The position numbers and the translations under genes are program-made. Below are positions 43,616 to 53,110 of a stretch of 64,000 bases of DNA, piece by piece. The notes under the pieces are model-generated. The model made no database searches, was not told the origin of the DNA, and saw only the letters and a list, made by a program, of their open reading frames with translations. Origin of the DNA: Caldilineaceae bacterium. Lineage in GTDB: Bacteria; Chloroflexota; Anaerolineae; Caldilineales; Caldilineaceae. The stretch spans positions 1 through 64,000 of the forward strand of contig JALHQH010000053.1 in assembly GCA_022842065.1 (NCBI GenBank). Direction: 5' to 3'. The first letter of the stretch is position 1. Every line of letters starts with the position of its first letter.

Positions 43616-44802
43616 TCCGAAAAGCCTTCAAGTACCGTATCTATCCCAATAGTGATCAACAAGCAAAGCTTGCCGTACAGTTTGGCTGTGCGCGCTTTGT
43701 CTATAACCACTATCGAGCGGTACGCGAAGGCTTTTACTACGATACTGGCACAGGACTCAACTACAACGATTGTGCCACCGACTTGTCTGACATCCTGAAG
43801 GTGGACTATCCCTGGTTGAAAGAGGCGGATAGCCAGACATTGCAGCAGGCGTTGAAAGACCTTGACAGAGCCTATGCTAACTTCTTTGAAGGTCGTGCCG
43901 ACTATCCCAACTTCAAGCGCAAGTTTGACAAACAATCGATCCGCTACCCGCAACGCTTTAAGTTTAACGATAGCAAGATCTACTTGCCCAAAGTGGGCTG
44001 GGTGAAAGTTGTCCGTCACCGACGCCTCCCAGAGGGACCCCGAGGCACGATGAAAAACTGTACCGTGTCGAAAACCAAGACCGGCAAGTACTTCGTCTCC
44101 ATTCAATGTGAGATTGAACACGAAACACCCGAACAGAAGCAAGGTAGCGTTGGCATTGATCTTGGCTTGAAAGACTTCGCTGCCATCAACGATGGCAGTA
44201 AGACGGAAAAGATTGCTTGTCCCAAGCACTTGCGCAAAGCAGAGAACCTGCTGAAGATTCGCCAACGTCGCTTGTCCCGCAAGCGTAAGGGTAGCAATAG
44301 CCGCAACAAAGCGAAGCTTGTGGTTGCAGCTACCCACGAGAAGATTGCCAACCGACGCCAAGACTTTCATCACCAATTGAGCCGCGCCATTGTCGATAAC
44401 TTTGGTCGTATCGGCTTGGAATCGCTGAATGTTGCAGGCATGGTTAAGAACCACAACCTCGCCAAGTCTGTCAGCGATGCAGGTTGGTCCCAGTTTGTCA
44501 CCTTTGTTGAATACAAAGCGGCTTGGGCTGGTAGTGAAGTTGTCCGTCATGACCGTTGGTTTGCTTCTTCCAAGACTTGCAATGACTGCGGTGCAGTCAA
44601 CAAAACACTTAAACTTTCAGACCGGACATGGGTCTGTCAAACGTGTGGCGTCATCCACGACCGTGATGAAAACGCCGCCAAAAATCTAAGACCGAGTACC
44701 GTAGGAACTACGGGAATTAACGCCGATGGAGACATGAGTAGTGTCGTAATGCGCTCAGCCTCGGAAAAGTTCAAGACTACTCTTGAAGCCCAATGGCTTT
44801 AG
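43612..44802 (+). CDS. tnpB: TnpB RNA-guided nuclease (IS200/IS605 OrfB)
   Basis: 396 residues. N-terminal KAFKYRIYPNSDQQAKLAVQ, then the RuvC centre: D183 in GIDLGLKDFA, E270 in GRIGLESLNV and the Asp of HDRDENAAKN (350-352). The zinc knuckle is CNDCG (323-327) with CQTCG (342-346). All catalytic residues are present and the length is typical. Proteins of this kind cut DNA guided by an omega RNA made from the element's 3' end. The coding region ends with EKFKTTLEAQWL, directly before the right-end hairpins. Transcribed with the RHH gene. Confidence 0.93.
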   Translation: MIRKAFKYRIYPNSDQQAKLAVQFGCARFVYNHYRAVREGFYYDTGTGLNYNDCATDLSDILKVDYPWLKEADSQTLQQALKDLDRAYANFFEGRADYPNFKRKFDKQSIRYPQRFKFNDSKIYLPKVGWVKVVRHRRLPEGPRGTMKNCTVSKTKTGKYFVSIQCEIEHETPEQKQGSVGIDLGLKDFAAINDGSKTEKIACPKHLRKAENLLKIRQRRLSRKRKGSNSRNKAKLVVAATHEKIANRRQDFHHQLSRAIVDNFGRIGLESLNVAGMVKNHNLAKSVSDAGWSQFVTFVEYKAAWAGSEVVRHDRWFASSKTCNDCGAVNKTLKLSDRTWVCQTCGVIHDRDENAAKNLRPSTVGTTGINADGDMSSVVMRSASEKFKTTLEAQWL

Positions 44803-44830
44803 CCTTGGGTAGTTCACCACACTTTGTGTT
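44690..44830 (+). ncRNA. Probable omega RNA scaffold of TnpB
   Basis: By position only: in IS200/IS605 elements the guide scaffold overlaps the tnpB 3' end and extends to the right end. Here hairpins lie at about 44696-44716 (GTACCGTAGGAACTACGG) and 44793-44812 (AATGGCTTTAGCC). The guide would be the flanking sequence immediately after the right end, about 44813-44835. The boundary is not proven. Confidence 0.4.
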
Positions 44831-44979
44831 GATGGGCTGTTTACAAGTAAACAAAAGAATCCGAGTTTCTACGGAGGTCATATTGCGTAGATTTAGCTAT
44901 AATTATACACAAACTGGCAATAGTGATTGCCGTTTTGCTGATCAAGCGGTGGCTAAACATCCTAGATTTACATAAGACC

Positions 44980-45027
44980 CACGATAGGGCCAGCACACGA
45001 TAGGGCCAGCACACGATAGGGCCAGCA
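44980..45027. repeat. Three exact 16-bp tandem repeats
   Basis: CACGATAGGGCCAGCA is repeated three times without change. It lies between the TnpB element and the remnant of the histidine kinase, where upstream coding sequence would be expected. Confidence 0.95.
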
Positions 45028-45044
45028 ATAGTCTTTCCCTGCGC

Positions 45045-47277
45045 ATGGCGTTGCCGGGCACGCATGAATTAGGGCAGTTGGCGCAAAAGCTGAATCAGCG
45101 ATTGGATCGCCTTGAAATTTTTCATCACCGCGCCCAACAATACCGCCGTGTCGTACAGCAAGAGCCGGCTAGCATTGCGATCTTGGATGCAATTATCGCG
45201 CGATGAGATCGATCATTGGGGCCTTGCCCTACGCGAGCAACAAACGGCCCAGAAGCGCGAGATGTGGATTGTGACCCATGTCGGTGCCACGATCGAGGTT
45301 GAAGTAAGCGCGCTCTATTTAGATGGCGGTGAACATAGCCTCTATTGTTTGATCGTGCGCGATCTCACCGCGCAAAAAAGCGCCAAGGCCGTCTTGCTCA
45401 ACACCATTCCCGACAGTTATATTCATCTGAAAACAGATGGTACCTATTTGGATATGCATATGGGACGCGATATGCCCCCACCTGTTCACACCGACGAGTG
45501 GATTGGCCGCAATTTAGCGGATCTGATACGACGACCAGTTGCCGATCTCTGGATAACGACCATGCAACGCGCCATGCAGACAGGACAAGTGGAAAGTTGC
45601 GAATATGAGCGCACCATTAATGGCGTTGACTTGCGCCTGGAAGCGCAGATTGCCCAGGCGGCCCCCGATGAGGTGGTGGCCATTGTGCGCAATGTCACCG
45701 CCCGTCGGCAGGACGAAGCAACAATTCGGTACCAGGCCAGTTTAGTCGAAAGTGTATCCGATGCCATCGTCTCTACGGATCTAGAGTTGCGGATTATCAG
45801 TTGGAATCGCGCCGCCACCACAATTTACGGCTATACACTTGCCGAAGTGGTGGGCCAACCATTGCGTGACATCACCTGTTTTGAATTTCCCGACAGCAAT
45901 TGTGATGATGTCGTTGCGTTCCTACGCAAGACAGGCAAATGGGAAGGCGAACAGATCCACCGCCGGCGCGATGGCATGCTCATCGCGCTCTGGTCTTCTG
46001 TCTCTTATTTATATGACAGTGAAGGCAGGCGTGTCGGCACGGTCGGCGTCCATCGTAATATCACTGAACGCAAACAGGCAGAACGGCTACTACCGCTGGC
46101 TCAACAGTCAGAAGGATTGCGTTTGCTGGCAGGCGGCATTGCCCACGATTTTAACAATATCCTGGCGAGTATTCTTGCGCAGATTACCTTGGGTCTTCGG
46201 CAGTTGCCGCAGGGCAGCAAAGCCGCCGAACATCTAACCAAAGCAGAGCGTGCCACTGAGCGCGCAGCCGAACTGACTCGTCAATTATTGGCTTATACGG
46301 GGCAGGGTGCATTTTTGGTCGAGGAGCTACATCTTACCCAATTTGTCTATGACAAAATGAAATTGATTACGACCTTGGTGCCTGGCCATGCCCAGCTTGA
46401 ATGGCGTCTACAGCCGCAAAGCCACACGATTAAAATTGACCGCGGGCATGCACAACAGGTACTGATCAATTTAGTCATTAACGCCGCCGAAGCCCTGCCG
46501 TTAACCGGCGGTGTTGTCTGGATCGAAACCGGCGAGTTTACCTTGCGTGCGGAAGAAACAGCGCTTTTTGTGCGCGGTCAACAACCCAAGCCTGGTCACT
46601 ATCTTTCCCTACGTGTTAGTGATAATGGCGTTGGCATGAGCACAGCCCTGTTGGATCTAATCTTTGACCCCTACTATTCCACCAAAGAAAAGGGGAGCGG
46701 GCTGGGTTTGGCAGCAACCCTGGGGATTGTCCGCCATTATGGCGGTGGTCTGCAAGTAAGCAGCCAGGAAGGCCAGGGCTCGACCTTTACCGTCTTACTG
46801 CCGGCGGCAGCCTTGCGCGATCCGACCGCCAGTGACATAGACGCGGCCGGCGGGGGTCTCCCCACAACAGAGGTTCAGCCAACCGCGGCTGACCCGATCA
46901 ACCGGCGCAATGCAGCCATCCTGATTATTGATGATGAAATGCCCATCCGTGAAGCGCTTTATGATCTGTTGAGCAGTGAAACCGTGCAGGTCCTGCTCGC
47001 AGCAGATGGCCACGAAGGGGTAAATCTCTATCAGGCCCATCAGGCGCAGATCGATCTGATCCTGCTCGATATGAAGATGCCAGGCATGAATGGGGCACAA
47101 ACCCTAATGGCACTACGGGCGATCAATCCAGCGGTCAAGGTAATTTTTTGCTCCGGCTATAGTGAAGCCGAGGCCCTAAAAAGCATTGGCGACCAGCCCG
47201 TCGTTGCATTTTTGCAGAAACCGATTGAAATCAATTTGCTTTTAAAAACGATTAGTGACGCCATCAGTGCGCCTTGA
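45045..47277 (+). pseudogene. Hybrid histidine kinase (HAMP-PAS-PAS-kinase-receiver), frameshifted and truncated
   Basis: In one frame from 45045 the sequence reads MALPGTHELGQLAQKLNQRL, a HAMP-domain C-terminal half, then ASIAILDAIIAR and a stop. The +1 frame continues from about 45195 (RDEIDHWGLALREQQ) to 47277. It has PAS domains (about 45340-46060), the phosphoacceptor LLAGGIAHDFNNILASIL, ATPase boxes NLVINAAEAL, DNGVGM and GSGLGLAA, and a C-terminal receiver LIIDDEMPIREALY, LILLDMKMPGMNG. The transmembrane sensor half is missing; three 16-bp repeats and the TnpB element lie just upstream. Translation could still begin at an internal start (TTG 45112 or a later ATG), giving a cytoplasmic kinase. 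Confidence 0.75.
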
Positions 47278-47712
47278 TGTGTGAGCAGTCATTGAGGCCA
47301 AAAATCAAGGTGAATAGCAATCTATTTTTTATTATCCTCGTTATCTAGTATAATCAGCGTACCAGGCATTCTCCGCCTAACGACTGAACTGCAAAGCCTA
47401 CGCAGCTACACTCAGCTCAGCTTGAGAAACCGAAGTATCCCAGCGGTTGTCATCATGTAGCATTTTCTACACGAGTAAAAATGCTACATGATGACAGAGC
47501 CAAGTATAACAACTATTCCCGCCTCTGATCAATGCAGGGATAGTTGACAGCGTGACTGTTCCCACACTGATCAGGGGCAGGGTAGGTAAATGTGGCTGAC
47601 AGAGGTGATTTTGAAAAAGTGATCGAGTTAACCGCTGAGGGCAAAACACCCAGTCTCGCGTAAGGAGGTTTGACGTGCAGCGACCAGTGCATGTTTATCA
47701 AGAAGGTGAAGA
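47278..47712. other. Intergenic region with a 19-bp-arm hairpin
   Basis: TGTCATCATGTAGCATTTT (47448-47466) and its exact complement (47478-47496) form a hairpin with loop CTACACGAGTA. No gene was seen. It lies upstream of the stand-alone receiver gene, and could be the end of the kinase transcript or an element. Confidence 0.7.
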
Positions 47713-48150
47713 TTGAGTTCAGACAAAGATGAAATGATTCGCGTGTTGATTGCAGATGACCACGCGCTAATGCGCCAAGTGATTGCAACCATTTTAGCCC
47801 AGGCCCCTGATATCGAGATTATCGCCGAGGCAAGCAATGGCCGCCAAGCAGTAACGCTGGTGAAACAATATCAGCCCGATGTCGCCATTCTTGATCTTGT
47901 GATGCCGGTCGTGGATGGCATACGCGCCGCGCAAGAAATCTGCACTGAGACTAACACACAAGTTTTGCTCCTGACCATGCATGAAGCGTCAGCGCTAGCT
48001 CAATTTGCCCTCAAAATGGGTGCAAAGGGCTTTGTCGCCAAGTCCACGATTAGCACCGATCTAATTGAAGCAGTCCACAAAGTATCCAAGAAGCAGCTCT
48101 TTATGAGTGAAACCATTATGCAGCAACAAGTAGACAAACTAGTGCTCTAA
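47713..48150 (+). CDS. Stand-alone receiver-domain protein (no output domain)
   Basis: 145 residues. IRVLIADDHALMRQ (acidic pair), PDVAILDLVMPVVDG (phosphoacceptor Asp about 60), VLLLTMHEAS, and GAKGFVAKSTI (Lys): a complete NarL-type receiver. The chain ends about 25 residues later with no helix-turn-helix, so it acts by protein contact or as a phosphate sink. Start: TTG 47713 with AAGGTGA upstream, or ATG 47734 (MIRVLIADD). Followed by a bidirectional terminator. Confidence 0.85.
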   Translation: MSSDKDEMIRVLIADDHALMRQVIATILAQAPDIEIIAEASNGRQAVTLVKQYQPDVAILDLVMPVVDGIRAAQEICTETNTQVLLLTMHEASALAQFALKMGAKGFVAKSTISTDLIEAVHKVSKKQLFMSETIMQQQVDKLVL

Positions 48151-48245
48151 AGCTGCACAATTATACTTCGCGCTGAATGAGCGGCGACGGTTTTTACGCT
48201 GGTCAAAACGCGGCTGCTCATTTCAACCGCACTATCGTCCCGTGT

Positions 48246-48280
48246 AAAAAAGCCGCTTGCCCTGGGCAAGCGGCTTTTTA
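48246..48280. terminator. Bidirectional intrinsic terminator
   Basis: AAAAAAGCCGCTTGCC and GGCAAGCGGCTTTTT form a stem with A tract on one side and T tract on the other. It lies between the convergent receiver (plus) and LuxR-type regulator (minus). Confidence 0.9.
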
Positions 48281-48303
48281 ATTGGTGGTCCACAATCCAC
48301 GAT

Positions 48304-48990
48304 TTAAGCAAATGGCAGGGCACGAGTCTGGCTTTGGCCCTGAACAAAGCTGAGGTAGGTAATCGTTTCCTTGCGGCTGCGCAGGCTCAATTTCTTGAGC
48401 ACACTGTGGACATGATTTTTCACCGTACCCACGCTGACAATCAGCTTGTCGGCAATCGCCTGGTTACTATAATCTTCAGCCATCAAGTGTAAGACCTCAA
48501 CCTCACGTTCGGTTAAGTTGGCGTAGAGTAGTGGCTTGGGCTCAAAGCGGGTGGTGAGTCGGCTTAACTTGGAGAGATGATTCATGAGGGCAGCCGTCAC
48601 TTCAGCCGAGATCAAAGCTTTGCCGGTCCGGACGGCATAGACCTGCCGTAACCAGGCATCAATGCCATCACGGCGGAGGGCGTACCCGGCGGCACCAACG
48701 GCAATATAACGAATAACCTCGCGGGTATCATTCAGCAACCCGGTTACAATCACCTTGGCTTGTACACCACGGCGCCGCAGGGCTTTCGCCACCGTCAGCG
48801 CTCCATCTTGGGGTAAGGTAGCAGAAAGCAACACAACATCACAATTGTTTTCCCCAATATAAGCGAGTGCATCACTGGCTGTTTCCAAGATATCCATAAC
48901 ACGTATATTCGAATCCTGGGCAAATGCTGCCATTGCCTGACCGGCAAGTACTTTATTTTCGTGAACGATAAAGATACGTGTGCGCAACAT
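48304..48990 (-). CDS. LuxR/NarL-type regulator with a degenerate receiver
   Basis: 228 residues from ATG 48990 (GGAG 9 nt upstream). The receiver fold is present (RIFIVHENKVLAGQAMAAF), but the acidic pair is H-E and the phosphoacceptor position reads VVLLSATLPQDG, with Ser instead of Asp; the conserved Lys region is GYALRRDG. The C-terminal HTH is normal: LTEREVEVLHLMAEDYSNQAIADKL, VSVGTVKNHVHSVLKKL. So it should bind DNA but is unlikely to be activated by aspartate phosphorylation. Confidence 0.85.
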   Translation of the reverse strand: MLRTRIFIVHENKVLAGQAMAAFAQDSNIRVMDILETASDALAYIGENNCDVVLLSATLPQDGALTVAKALRRRGVQAKVIVTGLLNDTREVIRYIAVGAAGYALRRDGIDAWLRQVYAVRTGKALISAEVTAALMNHLSKLSRLTTRFEPKPLLYANLTEREVEVLHLMAEDYSNQAIADKLIVSVGTVKNHVHSVLKKLSLRSRKETITYLSFVQGQSQTRALPFA

Positions 48991-49263
48991 AGTGATTCTC
49001 CGTGTACTCTGTAATTCACCGCACAACAATGGGCGATGAAAGCCGATTTGTGTTAAATGATTGGGTGAGGGAGTGATTTTGTTAAATAGAGTATAGCCAG
49101 AATCTATGCAACTGACGATGACTAAGACGCCAGCTTTTATATGCCGCATAAGTCAGGCTGGCACCTGTCGCACAAGACAGGCAGTGGTAGCAGTGGTGAA
49201 TGAGGAATGGTCAATGGTGGCGGCGTGGCTATCATAGACCAGAGGAGTTAGGCCGCGCTTGGC

Positions 49264-49318
49264 GGCTTCGCGCGCTCAGGGGTGGTTGCCTTTAAGGCGC
49301 GCCTTTGCGCGCGAAGCC
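49264..49318. repeat. GGCTTCGCGCGC inverted repeat
   Basis: The arms 49264-49275 and 49307-49318 are exact, and the spacer contains the palindrome AAGGCGCGCCTT (49294-49305). The rest of 48991-49392 shows no gene. Likely a palindromic element between two minus-strand regulators. Confidence 0.6.
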
Positions 49319-49392
49319 AGCGTGTGCGGCGTAACGACTAGGCCATTCTCTGGTTGCTTGAACAAGAAAATTACTGGGTATCGGCTAAAACT

Positions 49393-49431
49393 AAAAAGCG
49401 GCGGAAGAATGGATTCTCCCGCCGCTTTTTT
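49393..49431 (-). terminator. Intrinsic terminator of the NarL-type regulator
   Basis: GCGGCGGAAGAAT and ATTCTCCCGCCGC pair with one mismatch; A tract on the left (T tract on the minus strand) and T tract on the right. It lies 30 bp after the stop codon of the gene at 49462-50103. Confidence 0.85.
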
Positions 49432-49461
49432 GCTGAGCGCTGATAAATGGCTAGTTCAGGA

Positions 49462-50103
49462 TTACGACAGGTCGTGGCCCTTACGTTTAAAGGCCCAGCT
49501 GATCGCACCGGCGCGCGAATTAACATCCAGCTTGTCATAGATATTACGCAGGTGAAAGCGCACGGTACGTTCGGTGACATTCAGAGCAGCCGCGATCTGG
49601 TGGTTCGTTTGGCCGTCGGCCAACAGCGCCACGACTTCTTCTTCACGTTCAGTCAGATCGATCAGCTTATTGGGCTGTTTGCGGGCAGCACTGGTAATCC
49701 GTGCGGCCGCACGCCGACTGAGCCAACCTTCTTCGCCCCTGGCAACCCCACGCACAGCATCGACAATCGTATCCAGCGCCTCTTCTTTGGTTAAGTAGCC
49801 GGCGGCGCCAATCTGCAACAGATTCATAATATATTCGGCATCGTCGTGGGCACTCAACGCTAGCACACGCACATCCAGGGCAGCATCTTGTAACTCGCGG
49901 GCCACTGTCAGCCCATCTTTGCCGGGCATCTCCATGTCAAGCAAAAGGACATCTGGCTTTAAGCGCTGAACCAGACCGACCGCGTCATCACCGCGATCGG
50001 CTTCGCCAACGACCACAATATCGCCGGCTCGCTCCAATAACATACGGATCCCCGAGCGTACAATCGGATGATCATCAATCATAACAACTTTAATTTGTGT
50101 CAT
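49462..50103 (-). CDS. NarL/FixJ-type response regulator
   Basis: 213 residues. Complete receiver: VVMIDDHPIVRSG, PDVLLLDMEMPGKDG (Asp about 55), VLALSAHD, GYLTKEEAL. LuxR-type HTH: IDLTEREEEVVALLADGQTNHQIAAAL and NVTERTVRFHLRNIYDKL. It is encoded 71 bp downstream of the NarX-like kinase at 50175-51218 and is its probable partner. Confidence 0.92.
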   Translation of the reverse strand: MTQIKVVMIDDHPIVRSGIRMLLERAGDIVVVGEADRGDDAVGLVQRLKPDVLLLDMEMPGKDGLTVARELQDAALDVRVLALSAHDDAEYIMNLLQIGAAGYLTKEEALDTIVDAVRGVARGEEGWLSRRAAARITSAARKQPNKLIDLTEREEEVVALLADGQTNHQIAAALNVTERTVRFHLRNIYDKLDVNSRAGAISWAFKRKGHDLS

Positions 50104-50174
50104 AAACTCAGGTATCTTCTACGCTCTACACAATTATTTCATATCGACGCGCCGATATGAAATAATTGGCAGGA

Positions 50175-51218
50175 TTAGAGAGGGATCGTAACAGTGACAG
50201 TGGTACCGGCTTCCGGCAAAGAAGCAACTTCGAGCTGGCCGCCCAAGGTCGCAACCCGCTCTTTGGATTCCCACAGCCCCCATTGCCCTTTTTGGGGAAA
50301 CTGCGCCCAGTCATCAGGCAGCTGAAAGCCACTGCCATCATCACTGATCTGCAAAAAGATCTTAGCATTTTTAAATTGAAAACGCACGCGAACATTAGCG
50401 GCCTTGGCATGTTGCGCAATATTAGCCAGTGCGTGTTGAAAAATGCGATACAAATTCAGGCGTAAGCGATCAGAAAGTCGCAACTCATCAGGGTCAAGTT
50501 CCAAATTCAGGTCAACCTGCGGGTACTGATTGTGAAAACGACCAGCTTCGGCGCGGATCGCTTTTTCTAAGCCGAAAGGCCCCAGCGCTGGCGGGCGCAG
50601 ATCAACGCAAAAAGAGCGCAGCGAATCGATCACACTTTGCAGACTCTGCTGCACAAAGGTTAACTGGTTCTTCGCCTCAACACTTTCAATAATGTCAGAG
50701 GCAATGCCTAGATAGAAACGCATGCCAATGAGATCTTGTAATGGCCCCTCATGCAAACGACGCGAGAGGTGAAAACGATCCCGATCAGTACTTTCCAACA
50801 AACGTTGGCGTGTCTCGTGTAGTTCATGGCGAAGACGATTAATCACAATTGCATCCTGGATAACTTTTTTGAGCAAATCGGTGTTAATGCAATCCTTATA
50901 GAGAAAGTCAACCGTCCGGCTGTGCGTAAAGCGCTCTTCAAGCTCAAGCTTTTCTTCGCTAGAAAGTAACAAGACAGGCCCACGACAGCCCTGCTCTAAG
51001 CTGAGCAACAAGGGGTTGAGACGGTCACTGAGCGCAGGGTGGTAGTCCATTAAATAGATGTCATATTGATTACGAAGCATTAATGGCAAGGCTTCTTCAT
51101 GGCGGACAATCCACTGCAAAGTCAGGTGATTCGGATAACACTCTTCCAGTAATAATTTAGTTTGCACATAACTATGTTTATCAGCCGTAACCAATAAGAT
51201 TGCAATTTCTTCGTTCAT
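50175..51218 (-). CDS. NarX-family histidine kinase with an N-terminal receiver-like domain
   Basis: 347 residues. Residues 1-125 look like a receiver (IAILLVTADKHSYVQTKLLL; YDIYLMDYHPALSD), but the acidic pair is missing, so it is a pseudo-receiver. HisKA_3 follows with FHLSRRLHEGPLQDLIGMRF, the phosphoacceptor His in LHEGPLQ. The ATPase has NIAQHAKAANV and DDGSGFQLP. No membrane helix, hence cytoplasmic. ATG 51218 chosen; a GTG 3 codons upstream is possible. Probable cognate of the regulator downstream. Confidence 0.87.
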   Translation of the reverse strand: MNEEIAILLVTADKHSYVQTKLLLEECYPNHLTLQWIVRHEEALPLMLRNQYDIYLMDYHPALSDRLNPLLLSLEQGCRGPVLLLSSEEKLELEERFTHSRTVDFLYKDCINTDLLKKVIQDAIVINRLRHELHETRQRLLESTDRDRFHLSRRLHEGPLQDLIGMRFYLGIASDIIESVEAKNQLTFVQQSLQSVIDSLRSFCVDLRPPALGPFGLEKAIRAEAGRFHNQYPQVDLNLELDPDELRLSDRLRLNLYRIFQHALANIAQHAKAANVRVRFQFKNAKIFLQISDDGSGFQLPDDWAQFPQKGQWGLWESKERVATLGGQLEVASLPEAGTTVTVTIPL

Positions 51219-51430
51219 GTTTATCACTTGTCAGTCACTGCCCCTGCTAGATACTACCAATAAACATGGCAGAGCTTCACTGAACAGAAAACGTATATTG
51301 CACGGAGCCAATTCATAGAGTAACATGGCTAATATGACCTAGCATCTACCCTGGCATAGAGCATAGGTACAGATTGACACGTCTATACCAGACGATGGCG
51401 TAAGGAATTAGTCAACACTAACAGTTACGG

Positions 51431-52618
51431 TTATTCGACGTTCATGTGCCGATTAATTGGCCGCTCAATAAAAACACTTGAAAAGTCGTTATGCACTTCC
51501 CCATCCAGAAACAACTTTTTGGGAATACAGATCATTGCGCGCGTCCCTAATCCTGGTGCCGACGCAATGTCGAGCCGCCCGCCAAAGAGTGTTAATCGTT
51601 CGTGGATACTGTTTAGGCCAAAGCCGCCATTAGGCTCAGGCCGGATCTGCGCAGCATCAAAACCGCGGCCATCATCCTCAATAATCACCATCAATTGATC
51701 ACCTGCATCATCTAGAGTCAGGCGGGCGCAAGCTACCCCGGCATGTTTAACGACATTAAAAAGCAGCTCGCGCGCGAATTGGAAGATCAAGACAGAAATC
51801 TCCTGATTCGCTAGCTGCTCTTCAGTTTGAATATGCAAGGTTACTTCAATGCTATGCACCTTTTCCATCTGTTCAGTCAACCACTGAAAGGCCGCGATCA
51901 GCCCACGCCGTTGCAACACTGGCGGGCTCAACTCAACGGTCAGGGTGCGGGTAGCCTGTAAGGCTTCATCAGTCAATTGCAGAATCGTTTGTAGATGATC
52001 TTCGATGGGTGCGCGCGTTTCGGGTGGGGCATCCAATTCGATCAGGTGGGCGCGCATATGAATGCCATGCAGCATTTGCTGCACATGGTCATGCAAAATC
52101 TGTGAAATGCGTCGTCGTTCGCGTTGCTCAGAAAGCGTAAGGGCCGAGGCCAATCGGCGCACCTGTTGATTGCTGGCGCGCAATTCTGCGGCTTGGGCAC
52201 GCAGCTGCTGTTGTTGGCTCACAATGCTATGTTGCAGTGCGACCTTTTCGATCGCGTTTGTAATCGCATGTTCGAGGCCAGTCTTAGAAAACGCACCTTT
52301 GACAAGATAATCCTGGGCCCCCAACCGCATTGCATCCACAATCACTTCCGGGCTTTCTTCGCCCGTGGTCACAATGACAGGAATAAAGGCCGCGGCAAAG
52401 CGAGGGATCAGCTGTGAACCATCGACATCGGGCAAGCGATAGTCAAGCAAGACACAATTAGGCTGTATCTCTTCCAGTAGACGCAAAGCGATTTGCCCAG
52501 TCGGCGCCTGATGGATGATATAGCGATCTTGCAACAAGCGGCTGATGGCCTCGCGGTCGACTTCATCATCTTCGACAAGCAATAAGTGAATTTTATTTTC
52601 GTTCACACCACTTCCCAA
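51431..52618 (-). CDS. Receiver-HisKA_3 hybrid histidine kinase
   Basis: 395 residues. Receiver at 9-125: LLLVEDDEVDREAI, CVLLDYRLPDVDG (Asp), VIVTTGEE, DYLVKGAFSK. A coiled coil follows (about 130-170), then HisKA_3 RRRISQILHDHVQQMLHGIH and an ATPase domain with LFNVVKHAGVACA, DDGRGFDA. The N-terminal receiver may take phosphate from another kinase and tune this one. ATG 52618; the stop is 213 bp from the next kinase start. Confidence 0.88.
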   Translation of the reverse strand: MGSGVNENKIHLLLVEDDEVDREAISRLLQDRYIIHQAPTGQIALRLLEEIQPNCVLLDYRLPDVDGSQLIPRFAAAFIPVIVTTGEESPEVIVDAMRLGAQDYLVKGAFSKTGLEHAITNAIEKVALQHSIVSQQQQLRAQAAELRASNQQVRRLASALTLSEQRERRRISQILHDHVQQMLHGIHMRAHLIELDAPPETRAPIEDHLQTILQLTDEALQATRTLTVELSPPVLQRRGLIAAFQWLTEQMEKVHSIEVTLHIQTEEQLANQEISVLIFQFARELLFNVVKHAGVACARLTLDDAGDQLMVIIEDDGRGFDAAQIRPEPNGGFGLNSIHERLTLFGGRLDIASAPGLGTRAMICIPKKLFLDGEVHNDFSSVFIERPINRHMNVE

Positions 52619-52672
52619 TGCTTATCTACATTACTATGCTACACTTTGCACCAGATATAACATAACGCCAAT

Positions 52673-53110
52673 TTATCGTGCTTCTGGAGGGAATTCAATG
52701 ATACGCCAGTAGGCATCTAACATTGTAATCACACTGGCAAAGTCTGCGCCGGAACGTGATTTTAGCAAATAGCCGGCGATCTGTTCATCATAGGCCGCGA
52801 GCTTATCCTCATCGCGATCAGAAGTGGTCAGCACAAAGACAATACTCCGTTCCAGCGCAGCATCCTGCCGAATCGCCTGTAAAAATTCAATCCCCGTCAT
52901 CCGCGGCAGATTGATATCCAATAAAATCAGGTAGGGCTGCGGAAGCTTAGCATAACCATTTTGTCCCCGTAAAACATTGAGTGCTTCGATGCCGTCGCTG
53001 ACAATCGTAATCGGATTGCCTATTTTCTGGCGGCGAAAGGCCCGCGTAATGGCCTCGGCATCAACTTCGTCATCCTCTACGAGTAAAATACTGACAACAT
53101 GACCATCCAT
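52673..53110 (-). CDS. Rcp1-like stand-alone response regulator
   Basis: 145 residues from ATG 53110 (GGAGG upstream). Receiver of the Rcp1/CheY-like type: SILLVEDDEVDAEAI, LILLDINLPRMTGIEFLQ (Asp about 65), VFVLTTSDRDEDKLAAYD, GYLLKSRSG. No output domain. In cyanobacteria such proteins partner phytochrome-type kinases. Encoded 54 bp before the receiver-kinase gene, likely the same operon. Confidence 0.88.
   Translation of the reverse strand: MDGHVVSILLVEDDEVDAEAITRAFRRQKIGNPITIVSDGIEALNVLRGQNGYAKLPQPYLILLDINLPRMTGIEFLQAIRQDAALERSIVFVLTTSDRDEDKLAAYDEQIAGYLLKSRSGADFASVITMLDAYWRIIEFPPEAR

Larger units (their letters stand above)
43292..44830 (+). mobile_element. IS200/IS605-type element with TnpB and no TnpA
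   Basis: The left part shows hairpins: AAGCCC (43297-43302) with GGGCTT (43335-43340), and CCGCTG/CAGCGG at 43342-43357. The right end carries AAGCCCAATGGCTT and CCCAATGGCTTTAGCCTTGGG (to about 44812). Between them are an RHH ORF and TnpB. No Y1-transposase tnpA is present, so it would need one in trans. The exact termini and target motif were not determined. The histidine-kinase gene to the right is truncated, possibly as a consequence of events here. Confidence 0.75.

Noticed and set aside
43591..44550. 319-codon minus-strand ORF
   Set aside because: Antisense of tnpB, which has intact RuvC and zinc motifs; no own features.
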